Assembly (NCBI RefSeq): GCF_002160865.1
Contig: NZ_NFLJ01000008.1
Coordinates: 1 to 64,000 of the forward strand
DNA length: 64,000 bases
Reading direction: 5' to 3'
DNA from: Massiliimicrobium timonense
GTDB taxonomy: Bacteria > Bacillota_I > Bacilli_A > Erysipelotrichales > Coprobacillaceae
The notes under the pieces are model-generated. The model worked only from the letters and a program-made list of their open reading frames with translations. It had not been told where the DNA came from and made no database searches. The position numbers were made by a program, and so were the translations under genes. Numbering within the stretch: the stretch's first letter is position 1; each line of letters opens with the position of its first letter. Shown piece after piece: positions 42,195 through 49,697 of the stretch.

Positions 42195-43072
42195 GAATCT
42201 AAATAATATAATAAACGTGACAATTTAATGATATTATCAATCTCATCATGTTCAAATTGAATAATAGGTACAATATTCATTAAACAACAAAGCAAAAGTT
42301 TTTCTTCTTTTCTTAGTTCAAATTTTTTTAAATAAGATTGACTTAAACAATCTAAATCAAAAAGAATATCTGGTATTTTTTGATACATATCAAATATATC
42401 GTAAATAGGTAAATCCATTTCCATATAATCCAATGAAATCAAACATTTATGTTTTAGTGAAATATGCTGATAATCAAAATTTTTATAAGTCAGACATATA
42501 CGAATAGAATGACATTCTTGAATACATTTCATATACTGCGATAGATATTGCTTTGCCAAAGCTAAAGCATCATATATACGATAATAATTCATAACCAGCA
42601 TCCATTGACTTGGTGAACGGTAGACTTCATTTTCATAGCTTTCTATCATTTTTTCATAATATTGAAAACGTTCATTGATGACCTTTAAGACATCCTTTTC
42701 AAGAGTGTGAAAATATTGCTGATTCACTTTCATATCATAAAAACTATGTTCATGTAAATAAGCTAATGTTTCAAAATAAAATTGAATCTTCATTTCCTTA
42801 AGATGTTGTGATCCGCTTTCAATAAAAGGCATTAAATAAAGATATTGATGCTGATAAATAGTTAAATATTCATGATGAAGATTAGGTATAATATGAACAA
42901 AACATGATAAATTTAATGTTTCCACTAAATCATACATGTTTTGTAAAGATTTTTGAGATGTGATTTTCACTACAAAATAACCTTCATGACACTTCAGTTT
43001 AAAAACATGGCTGCTTAACTTAATTTCACCAATCACATGAAAATCATAATTTTTTAAAATAACATCTTTCAT
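42167..43072 (-). CDS. ysxE: YsxE/CotS-like spore coat protein
   Basis: The 301-residue protein resembles the CotS/YsxE/YutH group, degenerate aminoglycoside-phosphotransferase-like proteins found in spore coats. Visible features are the N-lobe strand pattern HVFKLKCHEGYFVVKIT and the hinge region YLYLMPFIES. The catalytic loop HxD is replaced in KNFDYQHISLKHKCLISLDYM, so kinase activity is doubtful. In B. subtilis the order is spoVID-ysxE-valS, as here. Its ATG overlaps the spoVID stop as ATGA, and both are probably read from the SigE-like promoter. Confidence 0.8.
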   Translation of the reverse strand: MKDVILKNYDFHVIGEIKLSSHVFKLKCHEGYFVVKITSQKSLQNMYDLVETLNLSCFVHIIPNLHHEYLTIYQHQYLYLMPFIESGSQHLKEMKIQFYFETLAYLHEHSFYDMKVNQQYFHTLEKDVLKVINERFQYYEKMIESYENEVYRSPSQWMLVMNYYRIYDALALAKQYLSQYMKCIQECHSIRICLTYKNFDYQHISLKHKCLISLDYMEMDLPIYDIFDMYQKIPDILFDLDCLSQSYLKKFELRKEEKLLLCCLMNIVPIIQFEHDEIDNIIKLSRLLYYLDSVHHFITQL

Positions 43073-43743
43073 ATCACATAAGGTATAATCACAATCGTTC
43101 CTGACGTCAAAGAACGTTCATGATTATAAGATTTTAAAGCATATTCATCTATTTGATAATGTCTGGCGATTGTTTCATAACTATCACCATCTTGAACAAC
43201 ATAAAAATAATATGTTCCCAGATCTTCCTCCAGATCATCGTTTTCTTCTAAAACAGGTACTTCTTTTGGTTTTTCTGAAATGACTGAGTCATTGACAGCT
43301 GATTCCTGCTTATCTATAACATCTACAATTTTTTCTTCTTCTCTCAATAACTTTTCAATTTCTTCTGCTGAATCCATATCATGATCTTGTTCAACGGTAT
43401 CAACAACACGATCTTCATCATCAAGAACTCCATAGACACAAGCTTGAATCACGAGTGATAAATTTCCATCAACCAAGTGATAATCAAAATCCTCAACTTT
43501 CACATGAAAATCTCTCTTATCAGTAATTTTCTCAAATAAAGCAAAAATATCTAAATCTATCGTTTCATGAAACTGATGTTTTTCCTGTTTATCTTTATAT
43601 TCACCATTAATCATGATACTGCCAATCGCACGCATCCCATCTGTTTCCATTTTATAACGTATAGATTCATCAACAGATATAGAAATCAACTCATTTAATT
43701 GATGATTTAAATCAACCTTTTTCTTAAAATAAATTTTCTGCAT
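43069..43743 (-). CDS. spoVID: SpoVID-like spore coat morphogenetic protein
   Basis: SpoVID directs coat encasement of the forespore. The 224-residue protein is shorter than B. subtilis SpoVID (575 aa) but keeps both ends: an N-terminal beta domain (YFKKKVDLNHQLNELISISVDESIRYKMETDGMRAIGSI, comparable to the SpoVID N-terminus), an acidic middle (about 120-180), and a C-terminal LysM domain (YYFYVVQDGDSYETIARHYQIDEYALKSYN). The very acidic repeat region of the larger protein is reduced. ATG 43743 is chosen for GGAGGG upstream. SigE-like promoter sequences match control of spoVID in B. subtilis. Confidence 0.85.
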   Translation of the reverse strand: MQKIYFKKKVDLNHQLNELISISVDESIRYKMETDGMRAIGSIMINGEYKDKQEKHQFHETIDLDIFALFEKITDKRDFHVKVEDFDYHLVDGNLSLVIQACVYGVLDDEDRVVDTVEQDHDMDSAEEIEKLLREEEKIVDVIDKQESAVNDSVISEKPKEVPVLEENDDLEEDLGTYYFYVVQDGDSYETIARHYQIDEYALKSYNHERSLTSGTIVIIPYVI

Positions 43744-43760
43744 ACAATCCCTCCTAACAA

Positions 43761-43788
43761 ACTGTATGCTTTTATTGAAAGAATATGA
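43761..43788 (-). promoter_or_regulatory. SigE-like promoter of spoVID-ysxE
   Basis: TCATATT (7 of 7 to KMATATT), a 13-bp spacer and CATACAGT (8 of 8 to CATACANT) lie on the minus strand, about 17 nt upstream of the start codon. It is the best SigE match in the window. Confidence 0.75.
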
Positions 43789-43804
43789 ACATTCTTTCAA
43801 TAAA
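43771..43804. repeat. Perfect 14-bp inverted repeat overlapping the SigE-like promoter
   Basis: TTTATTGAAAGAAT, a 6-nt centre and ATTCTTTCAATAAA form a perfect palindrome. It spans the -35 and spacer of the spoVID promoter and abuts the EIIB terminator. No U tract follows on either strand, so it is not a standard terminator; an operator or a transcript-end hairpin are possible. Confidence 0.85.
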
Positions 43805-43828
43805 AAAAGTAGACTTTAACATCTACTT
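43802..43828 (-). terminator. Terminator of the PTS EIIB gene
   Basis: AAGTAGA, a TGTTAAAG loop and TCTACTT, then TTTTTATT on the minus strand. It contains the stop codon of the EIIB gene. Confidence 0.85.
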
Positions 43829-44131
43829 CTTCGTTTGAATAAGTTCTAATGCCTGTTTTAAAACAGATTTTCCATTCATCATTCCATAATCTTTCATATC
43901 TATATGAGCAACAGGTACACCCGGTGCTTCAGCTTCAATCTTACGTTGAGCATAACGAACTTGTGGCCCTAATAAAATAATATCTGCTTTTGCAGCATTG
44001 GCTTTCACTTCATTTGCTCCAACAGCCCATATATCAGCTTCAATACCTTGTTCTGATGCCGCTTTAATCATTTTCTCTACAAGCAAGCTTGTTGACATAC
44101 CAGAAGCACAGCATAACATAATATGTATCAT
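43823..44131 (-). CDS. PTS system lactose/cellobiose-type EIIB component
   Basis: The 102-residue protein is a soluble EIIB of the lactose/chitobiose family. The phosphocysteine lies in MLCCASGMSTSLLVEKM (Cys7 or Cys8), followed by the usual VGANEVKANAAKADIILLGPQVRYAQRKIE and an AHIDMKDYGMMNG region. It would pass phosphate from EIIA to a sugar carried by EIIC, but no EIIA, EIIC or sugar hydrolase is adjacent. ATG 44131 is chosen for AGGAGG upstream. The gene is monocistronic, with its own promoter, a palindrome upstream, and a terminator. Confidence 0.9.
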   Translation of the reverse strand: MIHIMLCCASGMSTSLLVEKMIKAASEQGIEADIWAVGANEVKANAAKADIILLGPQVRYAQRKIEAEAPGVPVAHIDMKDYGMMNGKSVLKQALELIQTKK

Positions 44132-44152
44132 TTTCTTCCCCTCCTCGTAATT

Positions 44153-44181
44153 ATTATACATAAATTATTTTCATTTGTTAA
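44153..44181 (-). promoter_or_regulatory. SigA promoter of the EIIB gene
   Basis: TTAACA, a 17-bp spacer and TATAAT on the minus strand, about 22 nt before the EIIB start. Confidence 0.7.
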
Positions 44182-44188
44182 GAGTTGG

Positions 44189-44207
44189 TTTGACTTAAGT
44201 CGTCAAA
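44189..44207. promoter_or_regulatory. Palindrome upstream of the EIIB promoter
   Basis: TTTGAC-TTAAGTC-GTCAAA, an inverted repeat with a nested GACTTAAGTC palindrome, lies 8 bp upstream of the -35. This is where an activator or regulator of the orphan EIIB could bind. No known operator consensus was recognised. Confidence 0.4.
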
Positions 44208-44227
44208 GCTTTCTTCATTTATCATAT

Positions 44228-44833
44228 TTATTTTATTTCATCATGATTATCACAAAGCTTAAAAATATCCTGCCATAATTCATCAATACCCACTTTATTC
44301 AAACTAGAGAAACGAACAAACATATCTCCTTTTTGAAAATCTAAAGTTTCTTTGATACGTTTTTCATTTTTCTTTAAATCATTGCGTTTTAACTTATCTT
44401 CTTTTGTAGCAACAACGATGACTGGTATTTGATAATATTTAGCATATTGATACATTTGAATATCATCACGTGTTGGTTTATGACGATAGTCAACAATTAA
44501 AATCAAACCTCTTAATAATTCTCGATCTCTCAAATACGTATCAATCATATCAGCAAAGCTTTCTTTAATAGCATCACTTACCTTTGCATAACCATAACCA
44601 GGCACATCTACAAGACAAACTTCATCATTAATGTTAAAAAAGTTTAATGTTCGTGTTTTTCCGGGTGTTCCCGATACTTTGGCCAGTTTTTGATGATTTG
44701 TGAGTGTATTAATCAAACTTGATTTTCCTACATTACTACGCCCAGCCAGACATATTTCAGGTAAATCATGATCAGGCCACTGTGATTTCCATGCGGCACA
44801 AAGCAAAAACTGTGCTTTATTCACTTTATACAT
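44228..44833 (-). CDS. engB: Ribosome biogenesis GTP-binding protein EngB (YsxC)
   Basis: EngB/YsxC is an essential GTPase in 50S assembly. The 201-residue protein has G1 GRSNVGKSSL (about residues 32-41), G2 TPGKTRTLNFF, G3 DVPGYGYA and G4 TKEDK. GGAG precedes the ATG, only a few nucleotides after the T tract of the lon terminator-like hairpin. lon-engB is the B. subtilis order. Confidence 0.97.
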   Translation of the reverse strand: MYKVNKAQFLLCAAWKSQWPDHDLPEICLAGRSNVGKSSLINTLTNHQKLAKVSGTPGKTRTLNFFNINDEVCLVDVPGYGYAKVSDAIKESFADMIDTYLRDRELLRGLILIVDYRHKPTRDDIQMYQYAKYYQIPVIVVATKEDKLKRNDLKKNEKRIKETLDFQKGDMFVRFSSLNKVGIDELWQDIFKLCDNHDEIK

Positions 44834-44847
44834 AGTTTTCTCCTTTC

Positions 44848-44876
44848 AAAAAAAGCCACTGATAAATCAGCAGCTT
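44848..44876 (-). terminator. Terminator-like hairpin between lon and engB
   Basis: AAGCTGCTGA-TTTA-TCAGTGGCTT (10 bp, two wobbles) followed by TTTTT on the minus strand. The engB ribosome-binding site begins about 3 nt after the T tract, so engB depends on read-through or a promoter within lon. Confidence 0.75.
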
Positions 44877-47203
44877 TATTGTTTCACTAAAGCATTTTCC
44901 AAAACAGTATCAATATTATCTGCTAATATAATATTTAAATCATTTTGAACAGATTGAGGAATATCATCAATATCTTTTTCATTATCTTTAGGAATGATAA
45001 TTGTACGAATACCACTGCGATGTGCAGAAATAGATTTTTCCTTCAAACCGCCTATAGGAAGGACTTGACCTCTCAATGTAATTTCGCCCGTCATAGCAAC
45101 ATCATCTCGAACTGGACGATTACTGAAAGCCGATAAAATTGCAGTTGTTAATGTGACACCAGCACTTGGCCCATCTTTTTTCACTGCCCCTTCTGGAACA
45201 TGAATATGAATATCCTGTTTATCAAATTCAATATTTTCTAATCCATATTTTTGTGAATTAGCTTTCATATAATCTAAGGCAATAGATGCTGATTCTTTCA
45301 TCACATCACCTAATTGACCGGTAATAATAAATTTCCCACTACCTGCAAAGTGATTGACTTCAATCGGTAAAATATCTCCACCATATTGTGTATATGCCAT
45401 TCCAGTCACTACACCAACTTGAGGTTTATCTAATTTTTTAGTATGTTCAAATGGAGCTTTACCAAGATATTCTTCTAAATCTTCAACATTTAAAGACAAT
45501 ACTAAAGACTGATCTTTCAGTATTTTCAAAACAGCTTTACGACAGATTTTGGCAATCAGTCTTTCTAACTGTCTAACTCCCGCTTCACGTGTATAATGAC
45601 GAATCACATACATCATTGCTTCATCACTTACTTGTAATTGTTCTGGTTTTAAACCATGAACAGCAAGTTCTTTTTTCAATAAATGTCTTTTCGCAATTTC
45701 TAATTTTTCCTGTTCTGTATAAGAAGAAATTTCAATAATTTCTAATCTATCTCTTAATGGATCTGGAATGCTTCCCAAATCGTTCGCTGTCGCAATAAAT
45801 AATACTTTTGATAAATCATAAGGTTCTTCTAAATAGTTATCAGAGAAAAACTGATTTTGTTCTGGATCAAGAACTTCCAGCATTGCACTTGTCGGATCAC
45901 CCTTATAATCACTAGACATCTTATCTATTTCATCTAACAGGAAGACAGGATTAATAACACCTGCTTTTTTCATACCTTGAATAATTCTTCCTGGCATAGA
46001 GCCTAAATAAGTTCTACGATGTCCTCTAATTTCAGCTTCATCTCTTACACCACCTAAAGAAGCCTTTACAAATTTTCTTCCTAAAGCTCTGGCAATAGAT
46101 TTAGAAATAGAAGTTTTACCAACACCTGGTGGACCAACTAAACAAATAATTGGCGCATTTAAAGACTGTGTCATTTGTTTAACAGCTAAATGTTCAACAA
46201 TTCTTTCTTTTGGTTTTTCTAATCCAAAATGATCTTCATTAAGAATTCTTTCAACTTCATTGATATCCTGTGTATCTTCAGTTTCCTGATACCAAGGTGT
46301 TTTCATCACCCAATCAATATAAGTTCTGACAACATTTGCTTCTGAAGAAGCAGGTGGCATCATATCATAACGTTTTAATTCTTCTTCAATCTTATCTTTA
46401 ATATGTTGAGGATAAGGTTGATTTTGAATTTCTTCACGAATATAATCCGTATCATCTTCTTTACTTGGCGTATCCCCAAGTTCTTCTTTAATCGCACGAA
46501 GTTTTTCTCTTAAATAATATTCTCTTTGATTTTCATCAATACTTTCTTTGACCTTGATATTAATTTTTTCTTCGATTTCGTTAATTGTTTTTTCTTCTTC
46601 CATACTGGCAAGAACCAACAATAAACGTTTATTAATATCACATTCAGATAAAATTTGTTGTTTTGTCTTTAATTCAACATTAATATATTGTCCAATCGTA
46701 TCAGCCAATGCACTGGCACTCATCCCTTGAGATAAGCTGGCAAAGACTTCACGTGGAAAAACTTGAAGATTTTTATGCATTGTCTGCATTTGATCAGTAA
46801 TTTTTCTAACCAAAGCAATTTCTTCAGCACGATCTCCATGAATATCTTCAAGATATTTTGTTTTCGCAAAAAGACAACCATCTCTTTCTTCAAGATTTAA
46901 GATTTCAACTCTTTTTTGACCTTCAACAGTCAATTTAATTGTTCCATGATTATCTCTTTTAATTCTTCTTTTAATCTTACATAATGTTCCATAATGATAA
47001 ACATGATCAAAATCTGTATTTTCATCAAGTGGATTTTTTTGAGAAATAAATACAACATTTTCATCAAATTCATTCACACTTAATTCAATTGCTTTCAGAC
47101 TAAAACTTCTTCCTACATCTAAAGAAATTTCATGAGATGGAAAAACAACCATCCCTCTGGTACAAATGACGGGTAAATCAACAACAATATCTAATTCATC
47201 CAT
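44876..47203 (-). CDS. lon: ATP-dependent protease Lon
   Basis: Lon degrades misfolded and regulatory proteins. The 775-residue LonA-type protein has the N-terminal substrate-binding domain, a coiled-coil linker, the AAA+ module with GPPGVGKTS (about residues 355-363) and LLDEIDKM, and the C-terminal protease with the Ser-Lys dyad in KDGPSAGVTL and GGLKEKSISAHRSG. GAGG precedes the ATG. A SigA promoter lies upstream; no CIRCE or CtsR site was found. Confidence 0.98.
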   Translation of the reverse strand: MDELDIVVDLPVICTRGMVVFPSHEISLDVGRSFSLKAIELSVNEFDENVVFISQKNPLDENTDFDHVYHYGTLCKIKRRIKRDNHGTIKLTVEGQKRVEILNLEERDGCLFAKTKYLEDIHGDRAEEIALVRKITDQMQTMHKNLQVFPREVFASLSQGMSASALADTIGQYINVELKTKQQILSECDINKRLLLVLASMEEEKTINEIEEKINIKVKESIDENQREYYLREKLRAIKEELGDTPSKEDDTDYIREEIQNQPYPQHIKDKIEEELKRYDMMPPASSEANVVRTYIDWVMKTPWYQETEDTQDINEVERILNEDHFGLEKPKERIVEHLAVKQMTQSLNAPIICLVGPPGVGKTSISKSIARALGRKFVKASLGGVRDEAEIRGHRRTYLGSMPGRIIQGMKKAGVINPVFLLDEIDKMSSDYKGDPTSAMLEVLDPEQNQFFSDNYLEEPYDLSKVLFIATANDLGSIPDPLRDRLEIIEISSYTEQEKLEIAKRHLLKKELAVHGLKPEQLQVSDEAMMYVIRHYTREAGVRQLERLIAKICRKAVLKILKDQSLVLSLNVEDLEEYLGKAPFEHTKKLDKPQVGVVTGMAYTQYGGDILPIEVNHFAGSGKFIITGQLGDVMKESASIALDYMKANSQKYGLENIEFDKQDIHIHVPEGAVKKDGPSAGVTLTTAILSAFSNRPVRDDVAMTGEITLRGQVLPIGGLKEKSISAHRSGIRTIIIPKDNEKDIDDIPQSVQNDLNIILADNIDTVLENALVKQ

Positions 47204-47231
47204 AATTCATGACCTCCTTTGTATCTTCATT

Positions 47232-47260
47232 ATTATATAGAATAATGAGTCACTTGTCTA
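47232..47260 (-). promoter_or_regulatory. SigA promoter of lon-engB
   Basis: TAGACA, a 17-bp spacer and TATAAT on the minus strand, about 28 nt before the start. Confidence 0.7.
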
Positions 47261-47272
47261 TTCATATGTCTT

Positions 47273-47299
47273 AATAAAACAAGACGCTTGAAGCGTCTT
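47273..47299 (-). terminator. Terminator of tig
   Basis: AAGACGCTT-C-AAGCGTCTT (effective 7-bp stem with a 5-nt loop), then GTTTTATT on the minus strand, overlapping the tig stop. Confidence 0.85.
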
Positions 47300-48578
47300 A
47301 TTTTACATTATCTTTAATCAATTGAACAGCTTTACGAGTTGCTAAATCATTTTTAATTTGTCCCAACTGTCCTTCAAAAAGTTTTTTCACTTCATCGAAT
47401 TCTCTACCATAATAAGTAGCAATTTCTTTTACTTCTTCATCAACTTCATCATCACTGACTTCGATATTTTCTGCTTTAACGATTTCAGATAAAATTAAAT
47501 TAAATTTTACACGCTTTTCAGCTTGTTCTCTCATTTCAGCTTTCATATCATCAAGTGTTTTTCCAGTTAACTGTTGGAATAAATCCATTGTTAAACCTTG
47601 TTGAGATAAATTTTGTTCAACTTCTCTTAACATCAAATCAATTTCAGATTCAATCATTGCATCAGGAACTTCAAGTGGTGTATTTTCAATCACAGCATTG
47701 AAAATATCATCACTGAATTTAGCTTCAGCTTCATTTTGTTTTCTATTTTTGATTTGTTCTTTTGTATAAGTTTCAAGATCAGCCAATGTTTCAACACCAT
47801 CAACATTAACATCTTTTGCTAATTCATCATCAATTTCTGGTAAAACTTTAGATTTAATTTCATGAACTTTCACTTTAAAAGTTGCTTTTTGTCCTGCTAA
47901 ATCAGCCATTTGGTAATTTTCTGGGAAAGTCACTTCGATTTCTTTTTCTTCACCAATTCCCATTCCAATTAATTGTTCTTCAAACCCTGGAATGAAAGAC
48001 CCTGAACCAATTTCCAGTGGATGATTTTCACCTTTTCCACCTTCAAAAGCCACACCATCTTTAAATCCTTCAAAATCGATTACAGCAGTATCACCGTTTT
48101 CTACTTGACCTTCTTCTTTAATCACTAATTCAGCAAATTGATTTTGATAATTTTTTAATTCAGCTTCAATTTCTTTCTTTGTGACTTTCACTTGAGTCTT
48201 TTTCACTTCTAACCCTTTATACTGACCTAATTTCACTTCTGGTGCAACTGGTGCAGTAACTGTTAATTTAAGTACTTCTTCTGAGATTTCATCAATTTTA
48301 ACTTCAGGTTGCCCTACTGGATGAATATCATTATCCAATAAAATACCTGAATAATTTTGTTGTAAAATCATATCAGTTGCTTCTTCTAAAATAGCTCCTT
48401 TACCAAGTCTGGCTTTAATCATTTGTTTAGGTACATGCCCTTTTCTAAAACCATCCATTTTGACATTTTTAGCTAATTTGTCTAAAGCTTTCTCTTGTGC
48501 TTTTTTCCATTCTTCAGTTGTGAAAGTCACTTTGACTTCCATCATTGATTTTTCAAGTTTATTACAAACTGTTTCCAT
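47298..48578 (-). CDS. tig: Trigger factor
   Basis: Trigger factor is the ribosome-bound chaperone and peptidyl-prolyl isomerase. The 426-residue protein has the ribosome-binding tail with GFRKGHVPKQMIKARLG, the FKBP-like domain (GDTAVIDFEGFKDGVAFEGGKGENHPLEIGSGSFIPGFEEQLIGM) and the C-terminal chaperone arms. GGAGGAAG precedes the ATG. It has its own promoter and terminator and is followed by lon; clpX, which lies between in B. subtilis, is absent. Confidence 0.97.
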   Translation of the reverse strand: METVCNKLEKSMMEVKVTFTTEEWKKAQEKALDKLAKNVKMDGFRKGHVPKQMIKARLGKGAILEEATDMILQQNYSGILLDNDIHPVGQPEVKIDEISEEVLKLTVTAPVAPEVKLGQYKGLEVKKTQVKVTKKEIEAELKNYQNQFAELVIKEEGQVENGDTAVIDFEGFKDGVAFEGGKGENHPLEIGSGSFIPGFEEQLIGMGIGEEKEIEVTFPENYQMADLAGQKATFKVKVHEIKSKVLPEIDDELAKDVNVDGVETLADLETYTKEQIKNRKQNEAEAKFSDDIFNAVIENTPLEVPDAMIESEIDLMLREVEQNLSQQGLTMDLFQQLTGKTLDDMKAEMREQAEKRVKFNLILSEIVKAENIEVSDDEVDEEVKEIATYYGREFDEVKKLFEGQLGQIKNDLATRKAVQLIKDNVK

Positions 48579-48608
48579 TTATACTTCCTCCATTATTTCA
48601 ACACGCTT

Positions 48609-48637
48609 ATTATACATGAAACAATCTTATAATGCAA
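48609..48637 (-). promoter_or_regulatory. SigA promoter of tig
   Basis: TTGCAT, a 17-bp spacer and TATAAT on the minus strand, about 30 nt before the tig start and just past the upstream TPR gene. Confidence 0.8.
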
Positions 48638-48643
48638 CTCTTT

Positions 48644-49567
48644 TTAACACTCAACTTGCTTGAGTGCTAAAATTTGTTCTTCGATTGCTTCTAAATCACA
48701 ATAATATAAAATTTCTAATTCTGACAAGTCAACATCTATTGAAAGCAATGTCGCAACATAATAATGTATAGCAGCTGCCCAGACATTGAAATCCATCTCA
48801 TCGATTTCCTGTGGATAAAATGAATACAATAGATATTCCAGATATTCTTGACATTGTTCAAAAAGTGATGGGTTTTCACTTTCCAAAGCATTTTCTAAAT
48901 ATTTCAAAATGCCTTGATAGGCAAGTTGTTCTAAAACCAGTGGCATATAACTAGGATTGAAAGAATAGTATTGCCCAAACTTCTCTACTTCCATTTCTTC
49001 ATCAACCTGTTGATCAATCATGATTTCAATCAACAATGTTTTTGCAAAGAAATGTTTATGAGGGTCAATAAGATATTCTCTTATCGTTGGAATCAGCATA
49101 CGTACATTTAATTGCTGTAACTGATCAATCGCCATATATAACAAATCTTCATTGCAATCTTTTTTATTTAATAACTGTTCAATTTCTTCCACCGAAAAGA
49201 TTTGATTTTGACTTTCTACTTCATATCTTGCTTCTTTCTTTTCTAATAGAATTTCATCATAAGCCGTATTAAATAAATTTTCATACTGATAAGGAATATA
49301 AGGCATAGATAATTCTTCAATTAAAAGATCAATTGCTTCTTCATAACATCCTAATTCCTTTAATGCCATGATATACATTGATACCACATCATAATAAGTT
49401 TCTTTTGCTAAGGATTTTGCATGGATACCTTCCACTCTGGCTTTCTCATATTCACCAAGTCCAATAAGGCATACAAGTCTTAAATATCTTGTTGTTTCAT
49501 CATTCATATCATGAAGATGTTTTAAGGCTTGAAGATATTCACCGTTTTCAATTAATTCTTCAATCAT
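48644..49567 (-). CDS. TPR-like cytoplasmic protein (DUF3196-like)
   Basis: The 307-residue protein is all-helical and acidic. The N-terminal third has TPR-type helix pairs (IEELIENGEYLQALKHLHDM, LRLVCLIGLGEYEKARVEG, MYIMALKELGCYEEAIDLLIEELS). The C-terminal part resembles the DUF3196 proteins that often accompany tig in Mollicutes and Erysipelotrichia. No enzyme motif is visible; a scaffold or chaperone-associated role is possible. ATG 49567 is chosen because AGGGGTGA lies about 6 nt upstream. A hairpin, CACTCAA/TTGAGTG, overlaps the stop but lacks a T tract. Confidence 0.75.
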   Translation of the reverse strand: MIEELIENGEYLQALKHLHDMNDETTRYLRLVCLIGLGEYEKARVEGIHAKSLAKETYYDVVSMYIMALKELGCYEEAIDLLIEELSMPYIPYQYENLFNTAYDEILLEKKEARYEVESQNQIFSVEEIEQLLNKKDCNEDLLYMAIDQLQQLNVRMLIPTIREYLIDPHKHFFAKTLLIEIMIDQQVDEEMEVEKFGQYYSFNPSYMPLVLEQLAYQGILKYLENALESENPSLFEQCQEYLEYLLYSFYPQEIDEMDFNVWAAAIHYYVATLLSIDVDLSELEILYYCDLEAIEEQILALKQVEC

Positions 49568-49597
49568 TTTGTTCACCCCTTTTGACTTGTACGTGAT

Positions 49598-49626
49598 ATT
49601 CTATCAAAGTTCTTGTATTTAAGCAA
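49598..49626 (-). promoter_or_regulatory. SigA promoter of the TPR gene
   Basis: TTGCTT, a 17-bp spacer and TAGAAT with a TGn extension on the minus strand, just after the pfkA terminator. Confidence 0.75.
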
Positions 49627-49658
49627 ATCATTTTTATATGTTTTGCTTTATTTTCTTT

Positions 49659-49694
49659 AAAAAACTGTTATACATCAACATGCATAACAGTTTT
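49659..49694 (-). terminator. Terminator of pfkA
   Basis: AAAACTGTTAT and ATAACAGTTTT form a perfect 11-bp stem over a 12-nt loop, with TT after the T-rich arm on the minus strand, a few nucleotides past the stop. Confidence 0.85.
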
Positions 49695-49697
49695 CTT

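Noticed and set aside
48647-48666. CACTCAA/TTGAGTG hairpin at the end of the TPR gene
   Set aside because: No T run on the minus strand; it is not a convincing intrinsic terminator.
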